Below, piece by piece: positions 23,029 through 32,900 of a DNA stretch of 54,507 nt. The stretch spans positions 22,475-76,981 of the forward strand of contig CAMPET010000291.1 in assembly GCA_946803715.1 (NCBI GenBank), given 5' to 3'. Position 1 is the stretch's first letter. Every line of letters begins with the position of its first letter. The notes beneath the pieces were generated by a model. The model searched no databases and was not told the origin of the DNA. It worked only from the letters and a program-made list of their open reading frames with translations. A program made the position numbers and the translations under genes. The DNA comes from Beroe ovata. Lineage: Eukaryota; Ctenophora; Nuda; Beroida; Beroidae.

Positions 23029-26000
23029 CTAATCACTTTCACTGTCTCGTCTGATTGTTCGGCCCTGAATACCCGAGCGAACGAGTGATGAGTTGTCACT
23101 GGGGTCGATTAGAGTTTCGCCCCGGTCCCCGCGGGTCAGCCACCATTCTTCCACCTTGAGCAAGGCTGAAACACACGAACACTTTAGTGATGCGAATATG
23201 GAAGGGGGCAGACAGACAGTCTCTGTGTTATGGTAGTAGTCGTTCATGGTTTTTAGTTTGCTATGGATGAAACAAGTGACCAAGCACGGCGCTGACGCTG
23301 ATCCGCCTTGGCAAAGCATCGTCAGGCGAAATTGTGTTTTTATAACATTACCGGGTGCAATAATGATGTCCTTATAGATGAACGTTCCTGAAAGCAGGAG
23401 AACAAACCCTGCGAGTTCGAACCCAATCCTTCGGATGTTAGTCGATTCCCAGCCCATGATGAGCCCAAAACCCCAAATTGAGATTGTTCTCAGGGTACCT
23501 GTGACGGGGTAAGTTAAATCAGCATTATGTGTCCCTGTCACTTACACACTCACGCGAGTTGTCTCAATATTTGGTGTGACGGTTACCAAGAATCATCCTG
23601 AATGTTGCGTTGACGTGTGTTGTAATACTGACTCCAGCCCAGTTGAATAACGCAATGCTGATGATTATGCCGAGGGCTGACAGTGCCAGCCCTAAATCGT
23701 GACCAATCTGAACAAGTTGAATACTTCAGAATATGATAAACCGTTGTGGATGAGAATGGAAATAATATCATTTCGCGGATATGAACTCAATGGAAGTATG
23801 GAAGAAGTATCACCTACCATAACCAGTCCATCGATAGGGTTCTCTAGATGATTCACCACTGATTTGATTATCGTGTGAGTACAGTGAGGGTCAGAGCGGT
23901 TGACAGTCGTACTCTGAAGAAATATAAGGATGACAGAAGATGATACCTAAGAGAGTTATCAATGATTGCAACTATCATGCACATCGTATATCGTACATTC
24001 TACGTACTTACAGCTTCAAAATCGCTGAGAACCGAGCTCACAGTAGCGGGAAATTGAGGGATGAAGTAGAATATTATGTTAAGTGTAACCGCAGCGCAGA
24101 AACCCCAGATCCCCTCCCATCCAACAACCTGATAGAACAACAATTATAGTTGACGCCATAAAATTGTGCATCCTTTTCTCAGTTTTTAGAGGCACAGCTC
24201 TGTCCTTGATAAACTCGATGATCAGAATCCAAGAGTTGCAGTGGTCTTCATACTAAACAAACCTGTAGAGGGGGAACCTCATAACGATTTATGAACTTCT
24301 GTTCCATCACCATTTGGAAAGCTGTTATCAGCTGTGCGCTCAGAATGAGAATAGCTCCCAACTCGGGATTTGGTGCTTCCCTATTGGTGGAATCGGACGG
24401 TGGGTCGCCAGCTGCGGAGTTGATCTGTTAATTCAAACAACTAAATAAATCAAAACAGCTGGATCAATTAAATGTGGAAAGAATGTCTATATCGCAATCA
24501 ATACCAAGACATTTGAACTATAAACGTACATACGTCATACATAATACACTGTAGGAGTATACTCACAGAACTTCAGTGTTTGTGACAGACCCACGTAAAC
24601 AAGACCAATAATGATGATGAACATGCCCAGTACGTTGTGTCGGGCAAACTTCTGCTTCAGAAGGACTCGGGAAAAGAGTCCAGTGAAGATGATAACTGCA
24701 CCTGAAGGAGATTAAGAAGGAGATTAAGAATCTGACAATTGAATTTAGACAATTCTGTCTGAATCTTGTCTTAGTTTAATTGGAGGTATCTGATTCAAAC
24801 TCATGTTTTGAAACAACCACAACATACCTCGCATCATTTGTGCAACACTTGCATAGGTTAGCGATAAACCAAGGTATAGCAGGCTTGTACCAAATAAGTC
24901 GCAGCAAGCAGGCAGAATTAGGATGTAGGGCTTAAACCCTTCCAGCGCTTTTTCAGGTTCTTTTCCTTTACTCTTAGTGACAAAAACAGACAGATAGTAC
25001 ACTGCTAGACACCCAGCTTCTCCAATGAACATCTGTATCGACTGAAAAGGAGAGTTAACGGTTAAGAAGGGCATTATAAACATTGAAAGAAGCGCTCCTG
25101 CAGAAACCGCGCCTGCAGAAAGGAGCACATGATCGAATCGATCGATCGGATGCGCGCGCGCCGAGACAATATTCAGCGCTGGAAGAAACTTAAATATTCG
25201 ACGGCGCCGTCCATAAACATGATAAAATACGAAAGTCAAAAGTGTGCCTAGGCAAGTTGCCTGAGGAACACGGTAGAGATCCTTGCTGTACGGCATTTTA
25301 AACAAGGAACCGTGTGTTTCCATACAGACCTCTCTGTTCTCACCGAAGTTAAATGATGAGAGATAGTTAGTTAATTCTCTTTTGACTCTGTTTACAAATG
25401 AAAATACGTCTTTTAATTGCGATCAATTTCGTCGTTCAACGACATCGTCAGGCTGTAACAAGAATACGTTATTATAATACATAGTAATCCTTACTAATAC
25501 TAAATTGACGGAAAACTTTATTATAAATACTCAAATAAACGTAACAATACTCATATACTCCAAGATTGGAGGGAACAAGGGACTGCACAACAATGTGCCC
25601 TATTTACAAGATAGTGTGTAATCTGTGCTCGAAACAGTATGTTGGGGAGAGATCACGGTCACTCAATGAACGCTTGAGTGAACACATCAGGTATGCTACG
25701 AACCCCACTGCTGCGAGCTACAGAGAAGAAGCAATGGCGGTTCACTATAACAGTGAGCATCAGGGTATACCCCCAGATCTCTCATTCAGTATATTGGGGA
25801 AAGAGACCAACACAGTACTTCGTAAAGTGTATGAAGCTTTGTACATATATAGGGACAAACCGGAACTGAATGATAAGGATGAATGCAAAGAATTGGAGCG
25901 ATTCTTAGTAAAAGGAACTTTAAGTTAATAGTTTATTTTCTCAGTTTTTGTATTTTTCAGTTTTTCAGTTTTTACCCGTATAGTATTGTAGAATTACCGT

Positions 26001-27782
26001 GTATGTGAATATCATGTTGTATTTGATTTCGTCACCGATTGATAACATCTCACAATCACGCACACGCTGACACATCCCTGCACTACCTCATCTCACAATC
26101 ACCTCATAATCATAATCACCTCAGTCTTTTGCAGATCGATAGTAGCCGTTTTTACGTTTATATGAGTATTTTTACGTTTATTTGAGTATCTATAATAAAG
26201 TTTTTCCGTCAATTTAGTATTAGTAAGGATTACAATGTATTATAATAACGTATTCTTGTTACAGCCTGACGATGTCGTTGAACGACGAAATTGATCGCAA
26301 TTAAAAGACGTATTTTCATTTGTAAACAGAGTCAAAAGAGAATTAACTAACTATCTCTCATCGTAACTTATGCGACTCTTATTCAATCGTCCAATCCATG
26401 AACTATGTAACGAAGTTAAATGCCTAAACAGAGACTCTTACCATAAGAGTAGCGCATATTGGAATGATACTCTACCATAATCACTAATCAGGACTCATGT
26501 GAGGAAAGACATATGGATAAAGACAACTGAACCAATAGTTAGCTTGTGATCGGAATACATCATTTTGAATCATTATTCATGCCCCAATTTCCCTTATCTC
26601 ATGGAGTGTGCAAAAACTAAAATTCCCGTTTTCCTGAAAGACATGTGATGATATTATCTAAATATGACTTAAAGTAGGTATACATGCACGTTCTTCTCAT
26701 ATTACCAGATTAACGTCATACGGGCACTTGACAGACGACACCAACCACATGGATTCACTGATATGGTGACTATACCATGACTGGCAGGAGTAACAGACTG
26801 ATAATTTTAGAGATTTCTCTACCTACCTTACAATGCCTCAATAAGACCAATAATTATTGCAACATTTGATGATCAACGAATGATAACCGTATATGGATAC
26901 AATTCGCCAGTTTGAACTTTACAGTACTACTTTATACAATCAAATTTGACCTGAACCAACATCCGTGATCTGTGTTACCCTCTACATTCTTCATCACTAT
27001 CTGTGCAATTCGCAGTTATCCCTCTCTTGGAAAATAGAAATGTGCTGTGAATCAATGACCAGTTTCACTGCCAAGTACCAAGTCTCCCAAATACAAAACA
27101 TCCAAGACAGCCTAGTACGAGGTACATGTTACTAGTTAGACCCCTTCTCTGAACAAAGTAGGTACTGTGCCTTATCAGTGCCGTGCTTCATCCGATTACC
27201 AGTATAAGTAACTCATCAGTTGATAAGACTAAATTTGCTATAGGTTAGGTTACTTATCATGTAACTATGTTTTGGAGACTTATCATGTGCAATATGCACC
27301 AAGCTCTCCTAGCAATAAACAAACTAACCTGAAAAAATGGGTGGTAAAAAATCCTTGGAAAGGACCTGCACCCATCTATTCCCCATGTTGATTGTAAATC
27401 GGCAAATCTGAAGAATATAGAGGATGATCAACGATCGAATACCTACCATATGCCCTTTTTAGTGCATGTAGGTATACATGACACATAATACATACAGTAT
27501 ACACCATACATAAAGTATGCAGTAGCTAGAAAATTAGTAATGACCAGAGATTTAGATACTACAGTTCAATCAGAAGTCAAATTATGCAAACATAGTTAAC
27601 TGCATAGAGAGAACCGCCCAAGTTAGCAATCACTTTCTCTGGATGATGATTTATCCTCGGAAGAAAATTGAATGATTGAAAGAAAGCTAGGTAGTTCCAA
27701 CTAGGACTCACTTGGCAGATATTGTGTTGATTGTGCCAGTTATCAACATTATGATTGCAAGAACTAAACCCCATTTCAACAT
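23029..27782 (-). CDS. SLC35F6: SLC35F6-like transporter (drug/metabolite transporter fold)
   Basis: Nine minus-strand exons: 27712-27782, 27329-27407, 24828-25041, 24567-24701, 24263-24424, 24012-24128, 23818-23913, 23587-23707, 23352-23498, then a tenth, 23029-23165, with the stop. The start exon encodes a TM1 with ITGTINTISAK, like human SLC35F6 (TGSINTLSAK). Then come YHPFFQ/SIQMFIGE, CDLFGTSLLYLGLSLTYAS..QMMRGAVIIFTGLFS, FQMVMEQKF, GWEGIWGF and SITTHVNATFRMIL, all in family order, giving about ten membrane segments. The family acts in lysosomal or mitochondrial membranes. The donor after exon 24567 is unclear: the good GTGAGT at 24566 is out of phase with the next exon, while GTATGA about 25 bases later fits. 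Intron 2 (25042-27328) contains a GIY-YIG element. Confidence 0.86.
25355..25556 (+). repeat. Left inverted repeat of the GIY-YIG element
   Basis: Begins GATGAGAGATAG and pairs with 26161-26362. The flanks on both sides contain AAGTTA-like sequence, so the exact ends and any target-site duplication are uncertain. Confidence 0.88.
25427..25451 (-). ncRNA. Hammerhead-ribozyme-like core, left copy
   Basis: On the minus strand this reads CTGACGA, then GTCGT-TGA-ACGAC as a perfect 5-bp stem, then GAAA. This is the CUGANGA / helix II / GAAA core of a hammerhead ribozyme. Helix III could be AUUG/CAAU. I could not establish helix I, so activity is not claimed. Confidence 0.5.
25566..25928 (+). CDS. 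GIY-YIG endonuclease domain of a Penelope-like element
   Basis: About 120 codons. The frame runs in from the left repeat without a clear ATG; the first methionine is at 25593. The motif PIYKIVC (GIY position), CxxC (CNLC), QYVGE (YIG position) and SLNERLSEH match the GIY-YIG nuclease core as found in Penelope-like retrotransposons, where it nicks target DNA for reverse transcription. Acidic and tyrosine residues follow (EALYIY). The C-terminus ends at a TAA with no further domain. The reverse-transcriptase part that should precede it is missing, so this copy is not autonomous. Confidence 0.8.
   Translation: MEGTRDCTTMCPIYKIVCNLCSKQYVGERSRSLNERLSEHIRYATNPTAASYREEAMAVHYNSEHQGIPPDLSFSILGKETNTVLRKVYEALYIYRDKPELNDKDECKELERFLVKGTLS
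26161..26362 (-). repeat. Right inverted repeat of the GIY-YIG element
   Basis: Reverse complement of 25355-25556 with only a few differences, ending CTATCTCTCATC. Confidence 0.88.
26266..26290 (+). ncRNA. Hammerhead-ribozyme-like core, right copy
   Basis: CTGACGA at 26266-26272, stem GTCGT/ACGAC at 26274-26278 and 26282-26286 with loop TGA, GAAA at 26287-26290. It is identical to the left copy and in the opposite orientation, so the two would be transcribed from opposite strands. Confidence 0.5.
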
Positions 27783-28082
27783 GATTTTTCCTGTCACTTA
27801 ATAGGAATACCAAAGTACCAATCTTCAGGACATACTATCGGATATAATTCCTTCATAGAATAAAAGTATTCAGGCCATGTTGTAGCTTTTCAAAAAATTA
27901 GATTCAATTCTCTGAGATTCCTTGAAATATTACAGTTATTGTTGAAATTTCTTTTTAATCTGTTCTTCATAGCAGCTGGAATATCTAATCAATTGAACTC
28001 AGCCCCTAGAGGTAGGCTCTGATTGCTTTAATAACACAGGCTGGGTGACTGTGGGTTTGGGGGCCTCATCATATACCTACTC

Positions 28083-28138
28083 AAACTGCTGGGGATATCC
28101 TATATTTGACAAACTGCTGGGGATATCCTATATTTGAC
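28083..28138. repeat. 28-bp exact tandem duplication
   Basis: Two consecutive identical copies of the unit beginning AAACTGCTGGGGATATCC. Confidence 0.85.
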
Positions 28139-28299
28139 AAGCAACACTGAGACATTTTCTAGTAGTACCAACATAGTAGTATCACTAATACAGCATGTAA
28201 ATATCAAAGAGTCATAATCTACAAGTGAACAGGTTGTTGTTCTATTAACATGAGTAGAGAGTAACTCAACAACATAATCCATCTAAAAGTCCTGATGAA

Positions 28300-28518
28300 G
28301 TGACCAATGTCTTGCACCAATCAGTAGATTTGTGGTGTAAAGTGTGCAGGTTTGATTCAATTGACTTCATCTCACTGAAGCAGCCTCATTCAGTAATCAA
28401 ATTTGCAAGGCTCTGCAATGCACTATTGAACCAGCAACTGGCATCTTTTAAATCAGATTATCCACAATTCCTAGCTCTTGACCTCAACAGTCAACCAAGA
28501 ACTCTACTTGGGAAATGA
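28300..28518 (+). CDS. Short ORF fragment, unrecognised
   Basis: 72 codons to TGA beginning with a GTG, following an acceptor-like CATCTAAAAG. It contains CKVCRFD and a hydrophilic helix-rich tail (PQFLALDLNSQPRTLLGK) that looks more protein-like than chance. No upstream exon fits. It may be an exon of an unannotated gene or a decayed transposon fragment. Confidence 0.2.
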   Translation: MTNVLHQSVDLWCKVCRFDSIDFISLKQPHSVIKFARLCNALLNQQLASFKSDYPQFLALDLNSQPRTLLGK

Positions 28519-28919
28519 AGTTTAGCCATGTGCAATGTGCAATATTCAATGCTGATCAGTGATCTTGGCAAACAATTTAATTTATGCCAAAAATTCAAAC
28601 ATGGGTACTATTGATTGGATGTTGAATAATTAGGTACTATATTGTATAGATACTTCATGAAAAGATATATTTCAGAAAAGAAAGATTCTTTTGAGACATC
28701 AATCTGCAAGACTTTTCTCCAACTCTGTACTTGAACACCAACAAGATCACATTAGGTAAACATTGTGGTGAGCAGCAAGATCTAAATGAATCACACCAAG
28801 ATGGGTGGTGTGCAGGCATCATCAGTCCAATATTGTATAGATGAATGTGAAAACCGTAAAAATTTGATAACTTATTAATTATTTGACATGCAATTTTATC
28901 ATGAAGGCACGCAAGTACG

Positions 28920-29480
28920 AATGGTGAAAATTTATCCTCGACAGGGCGCGCAAGCGGCGCGCAATAATTAAACATGAACAGTGCGTGGAAGGTAGCATCC
29001 TGTGCACACGTTGCGCGCCCCTATTCTACTCAGTGAACTGAAAAGTCGGATCGTAGAAAGGACCAAACCACGGAGACGCGCAGCGCGCGCGGAGTATTTG
29101 GGTACGGGTCACGCAGCGCGGGAACATAGCATCCGACAATTTTGACGCAAGCCATTTGTTTGGCGATGCTAGACTCGACCGCTGATGCAAGCGGTTTGCC
29201 ATGAGAATAAGTTTGCGCCGCGCGCGCAAAACGAAATTCTCGACGCGACAAGGTCTATCATCAATCAACAACAAACCATAAAAACGGCAGGCGGCAGCAC
29301 TCACAATCACGCCCGGCCGCGCGCGTGGTGTAGCAATTAATACGGAACTATCATTGATACCAGCAGGAAAAGGGTTGTCGATCGATGATAGACCCTGTCG
29401 AGAATTTCGTTTTGCGCGCGCGGCGCAAACTTGCTGACGCAAGCCACTTCGCGGCTTGCATCAGCGGTCTAGTATCGCCA
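28920..29480. repeat. CG-rich dispersed repeat block with inverted copies
   Basis: A direct copy of the GTTTGCGCCGCGCGCGC motif lies at about 29211-29270 and an inverted copy at about 29377-29430, separated by about 105 bases, so the region can fold back. The same motif is at 5.1-6.0 kb and at 50.96 kb. Confidence 0.75.
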
Positions 29481-29575
29481 GACAAGAAAAGGGAAATTTT
29501 TGAATGCAGGAAAAATTTAAATTGCGATAAAAAAGGTCGATGTAACAGTGGAATCATATGTCTATACAATTATTG

Positions 29576-29673
29576 CTTGTAGGATTTCACCCTACCGTCG
29601 GTGCACGCGATTTTCAATCAGCCCTTGCCAGGGATAAAATCCCGCCAGCAAGGGTAGGGTGAAATCCTACAAG
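29576..29673. repeat. 98-bp hairpin element with 21-bp perfect arms
   Basis: 29576-29596 (CTTGTAGGATTTCACCCTACC) is the exact reverse complement of 29653-29673. Inside, CCCTTGC and GCAAGGG form a second paired step. It resembles a small MITE. Confidence 0.9.
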
Positions 29674-29912
29674 ATTATTGCAAAATGTTGACTAGTTATT
29701 TCAACGAAATAGGATATTATTTAGGCCTGGCATCAGAGAAAGATTAACAAATTTCTAAGCTGTAGATTTTATCATGTACAGTTGATTCTTAGAACTTGGA
29801 AGAACCAAGTTCTCCAAACTATCTAGAAGCATGCAGCATGCAGCATGTCAGAATGTTAAATTTGATTGTTTTAAATTCATGAGCTATTTGTTCCATTTCT
29901 TATTTCTACAGA

Positions 29913-32900
29913 ATGGCGGAGAACCCTCATCAAGATTTGACCTCTCCTCACATAACAAGAGTTGCTTCTGCTACAAGCACATCCACCATGGAAGTTATCT
30001 CTAAGTCATGGTTAGTTTCCAATAGAATATACTGCAATTATAAATCGATTCGTGCCTTGCTTAGTTAATAATCTGGGCTGGAATATGTTAGTTTTGACTT
30101 TACTAATATGATATCTAGGTAAATCAGCATGTAAAATAAAGCCTCTTGTTAGACTAACAGTCTTACAGTAATTTAATTGAGTCATGTATAAGTAACAGTG
30201 TAGATAAAGGCACTTAGTATTAATTAACTTATCAGCAACAGGGAGACAGCTGGGAAAGTACCTCCTATCACTGACAGTTGGGGTCCACCAATAATCACAA
30301 GAAGGGAAGATGCATGGCAAGAAGGTAATAGATATGGATATTTTGAATCATTGTGAACATTTTTGACGATCTTTATATTTGGAGTATGGTTTTCAGGAGT
30401 GCCAATTGATAAAAAGCCAATGCCACAAAAGTTGCTGCAGACAAAAACAGAAGAATGGGTGAACAGTTCATCCATTTCACAACCAAAGGTAAATTTATTG
30501 GAAGGCTTAGTTTGCAGGGAATCTGCTATTTGTGCTTCAAGTGAAAAATGTGACATCTCATTCCCCCAGAAAGTTATCAAAGATCACCCAGTTAGTGCTG
30601 AGACTAGTAACTTTCTCTCTAACATGATATCAAGTATGAGAACGGGAGTCAACTCCAATACCGAAGTTATGTCTCTCCTACAAAAACCGGTGAGAAGTCC
30701 CATAGTTAAGACCAATTCATGCAAAGTTTCAAGTCAATCGGTCAATCCGTTTGGGAGCTATCCTCAAATGCTCACTCAAAGTGACATGTTTTTTGCGGAT
30801 AAGGGCTTATGTCGGCCCTTAACTTGGGATCCGATTATCGGATTGACGCGAATTTTAAACCAAAATACTCTCCAAGCAGCACCTAACTATGCAATCAAAA
30901 ACCTAGGTCTCAGTGTTTGATGAACAAGATGAACTGCCCTCCAGAGATCTAGACTTGAACCAGCAAGATAAGATAAACAAGGAGCTTGAAGAGTTTTTAA
31001 CACAGATCAGGGAAATTAGAGACGGTCCAGCACAACCACAGTGCCCCTCACAACCACCAGGTACTGGCTGTACTTTATATTCTTATTCTCCTCGGTATAT
31101 ACTATGTGTATTGTGTATACCCACATAATGAGAGCTTAAGAGGAAGCAGATGCTGTGAAGTCCACGCTTTGTGGGTAACTTCAGTTTTGCAAGCCACTCC
31201 TTGGACAGGAATATGTTAGGATATCTACGTTATGATCAAAATGTTGTGCGCTTTATATAGACGCTTGTAATTTTGGATGCGATGGTTAACTTGAATTCCG
31301 TCGGCAGTGATCCCATGTCACGTTGTTTTCAAACCGATACCCACTTGACAGTATGTAGTTCTCGCATGGGGCGGCCAGGCACGTAATGTAGTCATGATTC
31401 TCACAACACACACTGTCCCACAAGAGTAACGCTCCATCACACTTGTCTGTAACGGGGTGGATATCCTGTTTCTTAGTCCTGCAGCAGTAATCGCCCTCTA
31501 GGTATACATATGGGTGACTCCCGGGGCAGTTTCCTGAAACAGACAGTGTAATTGTCATGTAATAATGACTATCATTTGTGTCGGAGTTATCAATAGTGAT
31601 CCATCTATCAATAGCAAACCTGTGCTGACTTGCTGCGATTTAAGAAGAACGATGAAGATTCTAGATAATATCCGAAACAAGATTACCATGATTACTGTGA
31701 TTTCCTAACGTAATCTGTGATTTCCTAACGTAATCACAGATTACCATGATTACTGTGATTTCCTAACGATCGAGATGGGATTTTACTACTTCAAATCAAA
31801 TCACTACAATGAAGCACTGACAAGATATTCTGTCCCTCACTGCTACTACAGATTCTCCTATTTACAGGTGAACTGGTGGAAGAGATAGAAGAGCACTTGA
31901 CAGAGCAAAAGAATGCCGTGGAGAGCGCACTAGCAGCGCTCGACAGAGAACTGACACAAGATAGTGGGATGGACGGCAGTGAGGCAGAGCACGAAGGTTG
32001 GTACTGGACAGAAGTGGACGAGAGTGGATGTAGTGGACGGGAATAGTTGGAGTTATAGTTGTAAACGGATTAACATGACTGTTTGTGAATAGAGATCATG
32101 ACGGAACGTTATAAAAAAATAAAAAAACGTTTTAGTATTGTGATAGGCCTAGAGGATATTATATTATTATATACATGATATTCTACGGTGTTGTCTAACG
32201 TATTGGTTCAATACCATTCAATGGAGAGAATGGGGCTCCTAAACGGTGCACTAAATCCCTTTCTTATTGAGATGCGGTGCGCAGAGAGTCATTGCATATT
32301 GAGATCAGCACACACAGTTGTTTAGTGATCTATATTCAGGACGGGACTACTACTGCTACTTGAGATGTGGTATCCCCATTTAATCATTCCATACGAAATA
32401 GCTGTATCGGGGAATATCATGCTAACAAGAAGTGTGGAGAAAAGCATGCCACAGGATTTGTGCGTTGTTATCCGAACTCTGAGTCAAACAGTGCCCCTGG
32501 GCCTGTCTGAATCACACCGGTTTAATCATGGTAATCACGGGCTTGCTTTTCAGATGAGTTTAAACGTCTGGTAATGGAGAGGGAAGCTACAATGACGTCA
32601 CAGACATCCACTAACATAGCTGAGGAGAAGGGGAGCAGAAGGTCCCAGTGCTCTGAACCTGAACAAGATCCCGGTAATATGCCAGGTGCGCGGGGTACAG
32701 CTGGGGACGTCGGGTTGTCACGAGCAGCGAGCAGGCGTGAATTGAACTTGTGAAATTGGATTTCATGTTACTTGTAATTTTAATTGAACCCCCAGGCGAA
32801 AGTGGTGAAGGACCCCAAGTCGAGGATACACTTCCACCGCCTCTACCCACTCAGAAAAGGTGAAATTTTGCATTTATACGATCAATTATACTCTGTGACT

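Larger units (their letters stand above)
25355..26362 (+). mobile_element. Penelope-like GIY-YIG element flanked by 202-bp inverted repeats
   Basis: Bases 25355-25556 and 26161-26362 are near-perfect inverted repeats of equal length. Between them lie one GIY-YIG endonuclease frame (25566-25928) and about 230 bases of noncoding DNA. No reverse transcriptase is present. GIY-YIG endonucleases of this CxxC type are known from Penelope-like retroelements, which can carry LTR-like repeats in inverted order and hammerhead motifs; both traits appear here. It is likely a 5'-truncated or nonautonomous copy. It sits in intron 2 of SLC35F6, transcribed opposite to the host. Confidence 0.8.
27783..29912. 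other. Intergenic region between divergent SLC35F6 and FSIP1
   Basis: About 2.1 kb between two divergently transcribed genes. It holds a 28-bp tandem duplication, one short frame of doubtful status, a CG-rich repeat block and a hairpin element, so the two genes probably do not share one compact promoter. Confidence 0.6.

Noticed and set aside
23940-24149. Plus-strand ORF of 69 codons
   Set aside because: Antisense to SLC35F6 exon 24012-24128.
26164-26362. Type III hammerhead with helix III from GTCAAT upstream
   Set aside because: The helix III pairing works, but no helix I could be drawn, so only the core motif is reported.
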